This document shows, one piece after another, positions 8,111 through 17,307 of a stretch of DNA of 64,000 bases (the first letter of the stretch is position 1; every line of letters begins with the position of its first letter). Below the pieces are notes generated by a model. It ran no database searches. It saw only the letters and a program-made list of their open reading frames with translations, and was not told the DNA's origin. The translations under genes and the position numbers were made by a program. Source of the stretch: Alphaproteobacteria bacterium (GTDB lineage Bacteria; Pseudomonadota; Alphaproteobacteria; Micropepsales; Micropepsaceae); the NCBI GenBank assembly GCA_016125165.1, contig WGMH01000003.1, positions 124,001-188,000 on the forward strand, in the 5' to 3' direction.

Positions 8111-9898
8111 CTATGCACATTCGGCCGCGTCTTCAATCTGTAGTTGAACTCTTTGACGACCGTTCCAGACGTCTGCTTTCAACTTCCCAGCCAGGTGAAT
8201 GGGCCTGCCGTGCGTACCCAAAAGCGCCTGCCCCAAAGGTGTCTTCGCGTGCCGAAAGGCGATGGCATCGAGACGGCTACCGTCCATGCCGGACAACCGG
8301 AGCCGCACGTGATCCTGCCCGACGACATCGGCGAAGGACACACGCACGTCGGTCGCCACCACCATTGGCTCAGGATTCCCTGCACCGAACGGGCCCGCCT
8401 TTGCGATCTCGTCTACCAGCGCCACACTTGCACCGCCGATCGATATCATCGCGTCCAGATGCAGCTCGGTGGCTGCGTTCAGCGCTTCGCCTGCATTGGC
8501 GAACTGCACTGTCAGATGATCCCGGAAGATATCGAGCTTTCCCGCCTCCAGAGAATAACCCGCAGCCATCGCATGCCCTCCTCCGCTGAGCAGGATGCCT
8601 GCTTCAAATGCACCGCGCACAGCCGCGCCGATATCGATGCCAGGAATGGATCGCGCTGACCCCTTTCCCATGCCACCTTCAAATCCCGCAACCAGCGCAG
8701 GTTTGTTGAACCGATCCTTCAGCCGCCCAGCGACAATGCCAACAACGCCAGCATGCCATCCCTCTTCTGCAACGAGTATGAACGGGGCATTGGCCTGCAA
8801 TTCGGCCATCGCCATGGCCTGTTCCAGAATCTGCTTTTCGAGCGCCTGCCGTTCGCGGTTGTGCAGGTCGAGCTGCATCGCGATCTCAGATGCTTGCCCG
8901 GGTTCGGTCGCTGTCAGGAGTTCGACGCCCAGCATGCAGCGGCCCACGCGCCCGCCCGCGTTTATACGCGGACCGAACACATAGCCGAGATGATAGGGTG
9001 TGAAGGGTGGAGATGTACGCGAAACATCCGCAAGCCGCGCCAGTCCCACGCGGCGCCCGCGTGAAAGCATGTCGAGTCCAGCACGTACAAAGGCGCGATT
9101 TACCCCGACAAGTGGCACCACATCACACACCGTTGCAAGGCCCACCAAATCGAGGGCTTCGCGAAGATCGAGCTCTGCCCTGCCTTCATAATATCCGGAC
9201 TCGCGCAGCGTGCGATTTAGCGCAACGAGAAAAAGAAACGTTACCCCCGCTGCTGCCAGAAAACCGAGCCCTGACATATCGCCCGGCTGGTTGGGATTCA
9301 CCTGCGCATATGCCGGCACCTGATGCGTCACCGCGTGATGATCGAGGACGATCACATCGAGCCCCGCGTCGCGCGCAGCCGTCAAAGCATCATCAGCTGC
9401 GGCGCCGCAATCGACCGTCACGATGACACGCGCACCGGCATCCTTCAGTCGCATCATTGCGGGCGTGTTTGGCCCATAGCCTTCGCTCAACCTGTCGGGG
9501 ATGTAGATCAGTGGCTTGCTGCCAAGCGACTTCAGAAACCACGCCAGCAATGCGGCTGAGGAAGAGCCATCCACGTCATAGTCGCCATAGACGGCTATGA
9601 TCTCGCCTGCTTCGATGGCAGCCTTCACGCGCATGACAGCGCGTTGCATGTCTTTCAACGTGTTTGGCTCTGGCAATAGCCGCTTCAGCGTAGGCAAAAG
9701 CACATCGGCGGCTTCATCAACTCCAACGCCTCGCACCGCCAGGATATGCGCCAGCACCTCTGAGATGCCATGCGCGTGTTTGAGGGCCGCCACGGCCTCA
9801 TCACACGCCTCACGCAGAATCCATCGACGCCCGGTGAACGACCGGGCCACCCCGAAGGCCGCACGTTCCCGCGCGGCGCGGATAAGATCAGATGCCAT
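8111..9898 (-). CDS. recJ: Single-stranded-DNA-specific exonuclease RecJ
   Basis: A 595-aa member of the DHH superfamily. DHH-domain motifs are visible: YGDYDVDGSSSAALL, TVDCGAAADDAL and VIVLDHHAV (DHH); the DHHA1 domain has the LSGGGHAMAAGYSLE motif. RecJ degrades single-stranded DNA 5' to 3' in recombinational and mismatch repair. Length fits the family. The ATG at 9898 overlaps the end of glpX by 11 bases, so translation is probably coupled. The hom-glpX-recJ order is common in alphaproteobacteria. Nothing looks degenerate. Confidence 0.96.
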   Translation of the reverse strand: MASDLIRAARERAAFGVARSFTGRRWILREACDEAVAALKHAHGISEVLAHILAVRGVGVDEAADVLLPTLKRLLPEPNTLKDMQRAVMRVKAAIEAGEIIAVYGDYDVDGSSSAALLAWFLKSLGSKPLIYIPDRLSEGYGPNTPAMMRLKDAGARVIVTVDCGAAADDALTAARDAGLDVIVLDHHAVTHQVPAYAQVNPNQPGDMSGLGFLAAAGVTFLFLVALNRTLRESGYYEGRAELDLREALDLVGLATVCDVVPLVGVNRAFVRAGLDMLSRGRRVGLARLADVSRTSPPFTPYHLGYVFGPRINAGGRVGRCMLGVELLTATEPGQASEIAMQLDLHNRERQALEKQILEQAMAMAELQANAPFILVAEEGWHAGVVGIVAGRLKDRFNKPALVAGFEGGMGKGSARSIPGIDIGAAVRGAFEAGILLSGGGHAMAAGYSLEAGKLDIFRDHLTVQFANAGEALNAATELHLDAMISIGGASVALVDEIAKAGPFGAGNPEPMVVATDVRVSFADVVGQDHVRLRLSGMDGSRLDAIAFRHAKTPLGQALLGTHGRPIHLAGKLKADVWNGRQRVQLQIEDAAECA

Positions 9899-10847
9899 CC
9901 TTGCGCCGGTGACGCGCGCTCACCCAGCGCACCGTACCGGTGGCCGAACGCATCACGATGCTTTCCGTGGTGATGAATTCCTTGGTGTGATGCACGCCCT
10001 TCAACATCGTGCCGTCGGTCACACCGGTCGCCGCGAAAATCACGTCGCCAGACGCCAGGTCCATCAGTGTGTATTTTTTGTTGAAGTCGGTAATACCGAG
10101 TTTGGCCGCGCGCGCGCGCTCGTCGTCCTTCTTGAACACAAGGCGGGTCTGGATCTGGCCGCCCACGCAGCGCAAGGCCGCCGCTGCCAGCACGCCTTCC
10201 GGCGCGCCGCCCTGCCCCATGTAGATATCGATGCCCGTTTCCGGATCCGAGGTGGCGATCACGCCGGCCACATCGCCATCGGTAATCAACCGGACCGCGG
10301 CGCCTACCTTGCGCACGCCTTCGATGATGTGCGCATGCCGCGGGCGGTCGAGCACCAGCGCGGTAATGTCAGACGGCCTCACGCCTTTTGCTTTTGCAAG
10401 CGACAGAACATTCTCCTCTGGCGACGCATCGAGGTCGATCGTGCCTTCGGGGTATCCGCCGCCAATCGCGATTTTGTCCATGTAGGTGTCTGGCGCGTTC
10501 AACAGCGTACCCGGTTCCGCCATCGCCATCACAGCAAGCGCATTCGGCAAAGCCTTCGCGGTCAGCGTTGTGCCTTCCAACGGATCGAGCGCGATATCGA
10601 CGGCCACTCCGCCAGAGCCGACTTTCTCGCCGATATAGAGCATCGGGGCTTCGTCGCGCTCGCCTTCTCCGATCACGACTGTGCCGTCTATGGGAAGGTT
10701 ATTGAATGCCTTGCGCATCGCTTCCACGGCGGCATGGTCGGCAGCGTGTTCATCGCCGCGACCAACCTGGCGCGCGGCAGAAATGGCGGCAGCTTCGGTG
10801 ACACGAACGGCTTCAATTGCGAAGACGCGGTCGAGAGCAGCGGACAT
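9888..10847 (-). CDS. glpX: Class II fructose-1,6-bisphosphatase (GlpX)
   Basis: A 319-aa GlpX-family enzyme with the metal and substrate motifs VVIGEGERDEAPMLYIGE, DIALDPLEGTT and ATGVTDGTML. It hydrolyses fructose 1,6-bisphosphate for gluconeogenesis in the cytosol. The track start at 10859 is a TTG; the ATG at 10847 has GGGAG upstream at good spacing and gives the usual N terminus (MSAALDRVFAIEAVRVTEAA). It lies between hom and recJ on the same strand; the 30-base gap after hom suggests one transcript. Some family members also act on sedoheptulose bisphosphate, which cannot be decided here. Confidence 0.96.
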   Translation of the reverse strand: MSAALDRVFAIEAVRVTEAAAISAARQVGRGDEHAADHAAVEAMRKAFNNLPIDGTVVIGEGERDEAPMLYIGEKVGSGGVAVDIALDPLEGTTLTAKALPNALAVMAMAEPGTLLNAPDTYMDKIAIGGGYPEGTIDLDASPEENVLSLAKAKGVRPSDITALVLDRPRHAHIIEGVRKVGAAVRLITDGDVAGVIATSDPETGIDIYMGQGGAPEGVLAAAALRCVGGQIQTRLVFKKDDERARAAKLGITDFNKKYTLMDLASGDVIFAATGVTDGTMLKGVHHTKEFITTESIVMRSATGTVRWVSARHRRKDGI

Positions 10848-10877
10848 GGAAACTCCCAAAGTTACGAGCCGGTCTGT

Positions 10878-12167
10878 TCAGCCGGCTTCCATCGGAATCA
10901 TGCAGGGGCGTCCGGTGACCTTGTCTGACGCTGCTATGGCATTCAAGGCGCGTGTCACCGCCCCCTGTGGAGATTCATGGGTAATCATGACGATAGATAC
11001 CGCTTCGCCGGGCGATCGCGCCCGCTGAACCATGCTTTGAATGGAAATTTCGCTTTGGGCCAGGTGGCCCGCAATTTCCGCCAACACGCCCGGCACGTCC
11101 AGCACCTGGAACCGCAGGTAATAGGCCGATTTGCGGCGTTCCGGCGGTGCAGCCCGGAGGGGTTTCAGTGTCCCGGCGGGGCGCCCAAAAACAGGGCCAA
11201 CATCGCCGCGCGCCAGATCCATGATGTCTGCAATGACGGCAGAAGCCGTTGGGGCTTCACCAGCGCCGCGCCCTTCGAGGAAGAACGGACCCGCCGCGCC
11301 TGCGTGCGCCACAACCGCGTTAAAGGGCCCCTCCACATCGGCCAGTGGCGTTCCGGCCTTGACCATCGCAGGCTGGACGCGTTGATCGATGCCGTCGGCC
11401 GTGCGCCGCGCAATGCCGAGCAACTTCACCCGATAGCCGAACTCACGCGCATAACCGATGTCTTCCGGCGTGATGTGTTCGATGCCTTCCACGGTAATCA
11501 GCGAGAGATCGGGCGCGGCGCCAAAAGCAAGACTCGAAAGCAATGCCAGCTTGTGTGCGGTGTCGCCGCCACCGATATCCAGTGTGGGGTCGGCTTCGGC
11601 AAAGCCAAGCTTCTGGGCCTCTGCCAGCACATCGCCGAAACTCTGGCCGGTCGCTTCCATCTTCGTGAGAATGTAGTTGCAAGTGCCGTTCAGAATCCCG
11701 CGCACGGCGTCGATGCCATAGGCAAGCAGGCTCTCGCGCAATGCCTTCACGATGGGAATGCCACCTGCGGCAGCGGCTTCGAACTTGAGCGCCACGCCGT
11801 TCCTCTCGGCGAGCGCCGCAAGCTCCGAACCATGATGCGCCAGCAACGCCTTGTTCGCGGTTACGACATGCTTGCGTGCCCCAAGCGCAGCCTTCACAAG
11901 TTCATAGGCAGGACCGTCTTCCCCGCCAATCAACTCGACAATGACATCCGCATCGATCGTTGCCAGGGCCCGACAGTCATCAAACCAGGCAATGGATGAG
12001 AGATCGGATTTGCGGCTTTTGTTTCGGTCTCGGGCCGAGATGCCCACCAGTTTCACAGGTCGGCCCGCGCGTTCCGCCAAATCCTGCCCGCGTTCCAGCA
12101 AGACTTCGGCCACGCCGCCGCCCACTGTGCCGAGTCCGGCGATGGCTATACGCAGTGGCGCGGTCAT
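10878..12167 (-). CDS. hom: Homoserine dehydrogenase
   Basis: A 429-aa three-domain enzyme: N-terminal Rossmann fold (IAIAGLGTVGGGVAEVL), a central catalytic domain (EAAAAGGIPIVKALRE and GILNGTCNYILTKM) and a C-terminal ACT domain (YYLRFQVLDVPGVLAEIAGHL) for feedback control, typically by threonine. It reduces aspartate semialdehyde to homoserine for Thr, Met and Ile synthesis. The GTG/ATG junction with the upstream aminotransferase overlaps by 4 bases, indicating coupling. All expected domains are present at normal length. Confidence 0.96.
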   Translation of the reverse strand: MTAPLRIAIAGLGTVGGGVAEVLLERGQDLAERAGRPVKLVGISARDRNKSRKSDLSSIAWFDDCRALATIDADVIVELIGGEDGPAYELVKAALGARKHVVTANKALLAHHGSELAALAERNGVALKFEAAAAGGIPIVKALRESLLAYGIDAVRGILNGTCNYILTKMEATGQSFGDVLAEAQKLGFAEADPTLDIGGGDTAHKLALLSSLAFGAAPDLSLITVEGIEHITPEDIGYAREFGYRVKLLGIARRTADGIDQRVQPAMVKAGTPLADVEGPFNAVVAHAGAAGPFFLEGRGAGEAPTASAVIADIMDLARGDVGPVFGRPAGTLKPLRAAPPERRKSAYYLRFQVLDVPGVLAEIAGHLAQSEISIQSMVQRARSPGEAVSIVMITHESPQGAVTRALNAIAASDKVTGRPCMIPMEAG

Positions 12168-13381
12168 TTCGCCATTTCCAATTCGGGTGCGGGATCGTTC
12201 AGGCGCGTGCCGAGAAACTTCCTCACATTGCGCGCCGCCTGCCGGATGCGATGTTCGTTTTCCACGAGCGCGACACGCACATAACCTTCGCCGTACTCGC
12301 CAAAGCCAATACCAGGCAGAACGGCCACTTTGGCGTGGATCAGAAGCTGCTTGGCAAATTCCATCGAACCGTGTTCGCGGAAGGATTCGGGCACAGGTGC
12401 CCAGGCGAACATCGACGCGGGCGGCGATGGAATCGTCCAGCCGGCACGGGTCATGCTGTCCACCAGCACATCGCGTCTGGCCTTATAGGTCGCGCGAATT
12501 TGGTCGGCGCAGTCCTGCGGTCCGTTCAATGCGGCAGCTGCCGCGACCTGAATTGGCGTGTAAGCGCCATAATCCAGATAGGATTTGATGCGGCCCAGCG
12601 CTGAGATGAGGTGCCGATTTCCCGCGGCAAAACCCATGCGCCAACCCGGCATCGCATAAGTCTTGGACAGCGATTGAAATTCAATGGCGATGTCCTTCGC
12701 GCCTTCCACCTGAAGAATGGATGGCGGCGGATTGTTTGCGTCAAAATAGATATCCGAATAGGCAAGATCGGACAGCACCCAGATTTCATGCTTCTTCGCG
12801 AAGGCCACGATCTCCTTATAGAAATCGAGGCCCACCACTTGCGCCGTCGGATTCGAGGGATAGTTCACGACCAGCGCCAGCGGTGAGGGTACGGAGTGGC
12901 GCACGGCGTTGCCGAGGCGGCTCAGATATTCTTCCGGCGTCGTGGCCGGGACATGCCGGATCGCAGCGCCCGCCAGAATGAATCCAAAGGCGTGGATGGG
13001 ATAAGCCGGATTCGGGACCAGTACCACATCACCTGGCGCGGTTATCGCCTGCGCGAGGTTCGCAAAGCCTTCCTTGGAACCCAGATTCGCGATGACTTCG
13101 GAATCGGGATCGAGGTCGACGCCGAAACGGCGTTTGTAAAATGCTACATAGGCACGGCGCAGCCCCTTGATACCGCGAGAAGCCGAGTAGCGGTTGGAAC
13201 GCGGATCACGGGCCGTTTCCACCAGCTTGTCGATGATGTGTGCAGGCGTGGGCATATCCGGATTGCCCATGCTGAAATCGATGATGTCTTCGCCCCGCGC
13301 CCGGGCTTTCGCCTTGAGCGTGTTCACCTCTTCGATGATGTAAGGCGGCAACCGCTTTATGCGGTAAAAATCGGTCTGCAT
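12164..13381 (-). CDS. PLP-dependent class I aminotransferase (AlaC/DapL-like)
   Basis: A 405-aa fold-type I aminotransferase. The PLP lysine lies in LSKTYAMPGWRMGF; other landmarks are MGNPDMPTPAHI, NPAYPIHAFGF and NYPSNPTAQVV. It most resembles the alanine/LL-diaminopimelate-type aminotransferases annotated as AlaC, which in alphaproteobacteria typically sit directly upstream of hom. The likely role is transamination in alanine or aspartate-family metabolism; substrate is inferred. It overlaps hom by 4 bases and is the first gene of the hom-glpX-recJ run. Confidence 0.9.
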   Translation of the reverse strand: MQTDFYRIKRLPPYIIEEVNTLKAKARARGEDIIDFSMGNPDMPTPAHIIDKLVETARDPRSNRYSASRGIKGLRRAYVAFYKRRFGVDLDPDSEVIANLGSKEGFANLAQAITAPGDVVLVPNPAYPIHAFGFILAGAAIRHVPATTPEEYLSRLGNAVRHSVPSPLALVVNYPSNPTAQVVGLDFYKEIVAFAKKHEIWVLSDLAYSDIYFDANNPPPSILQVEGAKDIAIEFQSLSKTYAMPGWRMGFAAGNRHLISALGRIKSYLDYGAYTPIQVAAAAALNGPQDCADQIRATYKARRDVLVDSMTRAGWTIPSPPASMFAWAPVPESFREHGSMEFAKQLLIHAKVAVLPGIGFGEYGEGYVRVALVENEHRIRQAARNVRKFLGTRLNDPAPELEMAK

Positions 13382-13471
13382 GGCAACGCTTCTTCGGCAC
13401 GGCCCATTCCGCGCTTGCGTGTAGATCAGGGCAAAGGGTTGGGCGCGTCAACGCCTGCGGTGGCGGGCGCG

Positions 13472-14773
13472 TCAGCCTTGCAGGAAGATTTCGGCGCGGC
13501 GGTTGCCTTCTTCACCCTGCGGCATGGATTCATAGTAGATCGGCTGGGTATCGCCCACCGCTTCCACCAGAACCTTGCTCGCCGGGATTCCTGCGGCAAT
13601 CAGCGCTCGAGCCACGGAATTGGCGCGCGCCTGAGAACGCTCGAAATTAAGCGCTATGTGCCGTTCGACCGACATATTGGCCGTGCGGCTCGACGAGTGG
13701 CCTACGACGCGCACGAAGCCCTGACCGCCACGTGCCTGGAACGCAGCCAGCACGGCTTTCACCTGGGCCTTGCCATCAGCGTCGAGGACTGTGGTGTCGT
13801 GCGGGAAATAAACCACCGCCACAGGATCCCCCGGTGTCGCGACAGGCGACACGCTCACTGGCACTGCGGGCGAGGACGAAATTGAGTTGAAATTGGCGAC
13901 CACATCTCCCGTCATCACCTCGGGACCGCCAACGTCCGTGACGCCGGTACCCAGCACAGCCGGCCGCGTCCCCGCAGGCGCGCGCAGCGGAACGGCAGGC
14001 TCATTTGAAGCCACAGCGGAATAGCTTCCCGGCGCAATGCCGCTGGCCTGTGCGAGCTTCGCGGTCTGGCGGTAGCGGTCGAGGACAGACGGGGCCACAA
14101 ACTGGGCAACGGAAGCATCCAGCGGTGGCGCGGTGGAGGCGCGGAAGCCCAGTGCTGCATCGGACGGATCGACAGTGCCGCCCACTGCGGGCTGCAAGGC
14201 GGCATTCACGGACATCCGCGGAGCATCGGCGGGTACGGCCGGCATGCTACCAGGGACAGGTGAGGTTGACGCTACGGCAACAGGCTGTGTCGGGGCCGCA
14301 GCGGGCTGCTGGGCAACCGGCTGTGGTGCAGGTTGCGTCGTGTCCGAATCATCGGTGCTCGCCGTGTCCGTTGACGCCGTCTGAGTCGATTGCTCCACCG
14401 ACTCCACCGGAGGTGGCGGGGTGTCTGGCGGCGGAGGAGCCGCAGCTTCTGTGCCGCCTCGCAGCGCGTCAGCGGAATAGTTCGTTTGATCGCGGTCGGA
14501 CGTCAGTGTTTGGGCAACCTGCTTCTGCTCATCCGGGGTGGATGGACGCTGCGGCTTGTCCGGCATCTTCGACAGATCGGGGAATTGCGCGTTGTCGCTG
14601 GTCTGCGTGTTATCGGCAGGAAGCTGGCTGTCGGTCGTCGAGGCGGGAGTATCGCTCCCCCATGTTGTCGGATCGACCCAATCCGGAATCGTGGAGCACG
14701 CACCGGTTCCCGCGGCGAAGAACAGCACAACGGACAAACGCGTGAGCGCCTTTGACATACCAGGCAATCCCAT
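13472..14773 (-). CDS. OmpA-family outer-membrane lipoprotein with long Pro/Gln/Thr-rich linker
   Basis: The track ORF to 15091 is over-long; ATG 14773 follows GTGGAGG and gives 433 aa with a signal sequence (LTRLSVVLFFAAGTGAC) and a plausible lipidated Cys. A Met at 14758 is an alternative. A low-complexity region rich in Pro, Gln, Thr and Ala fills the middle. The C-terminal 110 residues form an OmpA peptidoglycan-binding domain: VVYFPHDTTVLD, RVVGHSSSRTANMSVERHIALNFERSQARANSVA and GEEGNRRAEIFLQ. It probably tethers the outer membrane to peptidoglycan. It is divergent from phaC across about 200 bases. Confidence 0.85.
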   Translation of the reverse strand: MGLPGMSKALTRLSVVLFFAAGTGACSTIPDWVDPTTWGSDTPASTTDSQLPADNTQTSDNAQFPDLSKMPDKPQRPSTPDEQKQVAQTLTSDRDQTNYSADALRGGTEAAAPPPPDTPPPPVESVEQSTQTASTDTASTDDSDTTQPAPQPVAQQPAAAPTQPVAVASTSPVPGSMPAVPADAPRMSVNAALQPAVGGTVDPSDAALGFRASTAPPLDASVAQFVAPSVLDRYRQTAKLAQASGIAPGSYSAVASNEPAVPLRAPAGTRPAVLGTGVTDVGGPEVMTGDVVANFNSISSSPAVPVSVSPVATPGDPVAVVYFPHDTTVLDADGKAQVKAVLAAFQARGGQGFVRVVGHSSSRTANMSVERHIALNFERSQARANSVARALIAAGIPASKVLVEAVGDTQPIYYESMPQGEEGNRRAEIFLQG

Positions 14774-14976
14774 GAAAACGGCCTCCACCGACCTGACCCA
14801 TATACAGGCCGCGGACACCGGTTCCAAGCAAAAGTGCAGCGAAATCAGACTTGTCACATGAATTAGTGGTGAGCCTTTTGCCGCCCTTCTCCGTATAGTC
14901 GACACAGGCCCGCGCTTGCCCGGTTCCGCAGCCACGGCTATCAGATTGCAAAAATATTGCTCAGGGCGGACACGAC

Positions 14977-16857
14977 ATGGCCAAACAGAAGAGCAAGTCT
15001 GGTGAAGCGCACAAGGCGCCGCCGCCCCAACCGGAAAGCGGCGCCACGCCGGATGAAGCCTATACCATCGGCGATCCGGGCGCCTTTGCACGGAACATGG
15101 TTCGCGTGGGCATGCAGTCCCAGCGGCTGCTCAGCGACTACCTCAAACGGCAGGCAACCCGCACCGGCAATGAGCCGGGCGATCCGCTGAACATTACCGG
15201 CGCGTTCATGGACCTGCTGCGTGGCCTGGTTGCCGACCCCGCTGTCGTAATGGAAGCACAGTTCCAGCTTTGGCGGGATTACATGGGCCTTTGGGAACGC
15301 ACCGCCCTGCAGATGCTCGGCGGCAAGCCTGCAGAACCCGTGGTCGAACCGGCTCGCAACGACAAGCGCTTCCGGGACAAGGACTGGCAGGAAAACCAGA
15401 TTTTCAATTTCATCAAACAGTCCTACCTGCTTACCGCAAACTGGGTTCAGAACACCGTCGAAAAAATCGATGACAAACTTGATCCCGCGGCCCGTCAGCG
15501 CGTGCAGTTTTATACGAAGCAGTTCGTGGACGCGATTGCTCCCACCAACTTTGTGCTGACCAACCCCGAAGTCTTGCGCGTCACTCTGCAATCAAATGGC
15601 GAGAACCTCGTCAAAGGTCTCGACAATCTGTTGCACGATCTTGAGCGCGGCGAAGGCCAGCTCGCCATCACCCAGTCGGCAGACGCCTTCCGCATTGGTG
15701 AAAACATCGCAACAGCGCCCGGCAAGGTCGTTTTTCGCAATGAGCTGATCGAACTTCTGCAATTCGATCCGGCAACAAAAGAGGTCTACGAACGTCCCCT
15801 GCTGATTTTTCCGCCATGGATCAACAAATTCTACATCCTTGATCTGCGTCCCGAAAATTCGTTCATCCGCTGGGCAAGCGCACAGGGTTACACGGTGTTT
15901 GTCGTGTCATGGGTCAATCCTGATGCCAAGCTCGCGGAAAAGACCTTCGAGGACTATATGCGCGAAGGCATTTTTGCGGCGCTCGACGCGGTGAATACCG
16001 CGACAGGGCAGAAGAAGGTTAACTGCATCGGCTATTGCATCGGCGGCACGCTGCTTTCGGCCACGCTGTCTTACATGGCGGCTACCGGCGATGAACGGGT
16101 GAATTCAGCCACCTTCTTCGCCGCGCAGGCCGATTTCAGCGAGGCTGGAGACCTGAAGGTGTTCATCGACGATATTCAGCTCGATGCACTCGAACAGCAA
16201 ATGAAAGATGCCGGCGGAGTGCTTGAAGGCAGCCGCATGGCGACGACGTTCAACATGCTGCGCGCCAACGATCTGATCTGGTCGTTCGTGATATCGAACT
16301 ATCTGCTTGGAAAGGAACCGGCGCCTTTCGATCTGCTCTACTGGAATTCCGACACCACTCGCATGCCGGAAGCCACGCACCTGTTCTATTTGCGCGAGTT
16401 CTACAAGAACAACTGTCTCTCGCAGGGCAAGTTGGTGCTGGGCGGAAAAAAACTTGACCTTTCGAAAGTGAAGATTCCGATCTATCTGCAAAGCGCCAAG
16501 GAAGATCACATCGCGCCATACCGCTCGGTCTACAAATCCACGCACCTATTTGGCGGTCCTATCCGCTTCATCATCGCCGGATCGGGACACATTGCGGGCG
16601 TCGTAAATCCACCCAGCGCACACAAATACCAGTACTGGACAAACGACGCGTTTGGAGGCGAGAGCGGCAAACCCTATCCCGCCACCGTCGAAGCCTGGCA
16701 ATCGGGCGCGAAGGAAACGCCGGGCTCGTGGTGGCCCGATTGGGATGCGTGGCTTTCAAGGCTGTCCGGCGAAAAGGTTCCTGCGCGCAAACCCGGCGAT
16801 GGCAAACTCAAGATCTTGGGAGACGCACCCGGCACCTATGTAAAAGTGAAGGCTTGA
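14977..16857 (+). CDS. phaC: Class I poly(3-hydroxyalkanoate) synthase
   Basis: A 626-aa protein with the PhaC N-terminal domain (about residues 90-260) and an alpha/beta hydrolase core. The lipase-like box is GYCIGGT, with nucleophile Cys at about 354; the catalytic Asp is probable in SAKEDHIAPYRS and His in GSGHIAGVVNPP. It polymerises (R)-3-hydroxyacyl-CoA into storage granules. The N terminus carries a Lys/Pro-rich extension of about 30 residues. No phaA, phaB, phaR or phasin gene is adjacent. The following small membrane protein is 68 bases downstream on the same strand. Confidence 0.96.
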   Translation: MAKQKSKSGEAHKAPPPQPESGATPDEAYTIGDPGAFARNMVRVGMQSQRLLSDYLKRQATRTGNEPGDPLNITGAFMDLLRGLVADPAVVMEAQFQLWRDYMGLWERTALQMLGGKPAEPVVEPARNDKRFRDKDWQENQIFNFIKQSYLLTANWVQNTVEKIDDKLDPAARQRVQFYTKQFVDAIAPTNFVLTNPEVLRVTLQSNGENLVKGLDNLLHDLERGEGQLAITQSADAFRIGENIATAPGKVVFRNELIELLQFDPATKEVYERPLLIFPPWINKFYILDLRPENSFIRWASAQGYTVFVVSWVNPDAKLAEKTFEDYMREGIFAALDAVNTATGQKKVNCIGYCIGGTLLSATLSYMAATGDERVNSATFFAAQADFSEAGDLKVFIDDIQLDALEQQMKDAGGVLEGSRMATTFNMLRANDLIWSFVISNYLLGKEPAPFDLLYWNSDTTRMPEATHLFYLREFYKNNCLSQGKLVLGGKKLDLSKVKIPIYLQSAKEDHIAPYRSVYKSTHLFGGPIRFIIAGSGHIAGVVNPPSAHKYQYWTNDAFGGESGKPYPATVEAWQSGAKETPGSWWPDWDAWLSRLSGEKVPARKPGDGKLKILGDAPGTYVKVKA

Positions 16858-16925
16858 CGACAGCGTGATCCAGCCAACAGCGCACTCCGTATCTCCCGCG
16901 CATAGATGGGAGTTTCGGGACACCT

Positions 16926-17306
16926 ATGGAACAGCTACTGCGGGCGGCCTATTTCGCGAACATCTTGATCCTTGCGCCGGTACTTATCGCGCTATGGCGC
17001 GAACGTTCTTCGCGAATGTTAATGACATTCAACGGTACGGTCGAAAACTCGGATGGGCTGCGCCAGCTTGTCATGGCTCTGTGGTTTTCGATCCTGGCGT
17101 GCTCGGGTCTGGGATTAATCTGGCCCCGCATATTTGTGCCAATCCTGATCCTGCAGATCATCTACAAGCTTTCATGGCTCTGCGCCTTTGTGTTGCCGAG
17201 ATTGTTCAAACACGGTTTCCGCCAAGTGCCTTGGGGCGTGTCGGTCACATTTTTGGCAATCGTCATCGCATGGCCAATAATTCTGCTGCGACTGTTGCCA
17301 CTTTGA
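16926..17306 (+). CDS. Small integral membrane protein, unknown function
   Basis: The 126-aa frame from 16926 (MEQLLRAAYFANIL) has four hydrophobic stretches likely to be transmembrane helices: about residues 5-25, 45-65, 70-92 and 100-122. The alternative frame 16865-17311 on the same strand has a non-protein-like composition and is rejected. No family is recognised. It lies 68 bases after phaC and ends one base before the convergent serine hydrolase. A shared transcript with phaC is possible but a role in PHA metabolism is not supported by the sequence. Confidence 0.65.
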   Translation: MEQLLRAAYFANILILAPVLIALWRERSSRMLMTFNGTVENSDGLRQLVMALWFSILACSGLGLIWPRIFVPILILQIIYKLSWLCAFVLPRLFKHGFRQVPWGVSVTFLAIVIAWPIILLRLLPL

Positions 17307-17307
17307 A

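Noticed and set aside
7937-8143. 68-aa plus-strand ORF
   Set aside because: Opposite to the 48-aa peptide gene and lacks a ribosome site; the minus-strand frame has a much better one.
9597-10928. 443-aa plus-strand ORF
   Set aside because: Antisense to recJ and glpX, which are certain.
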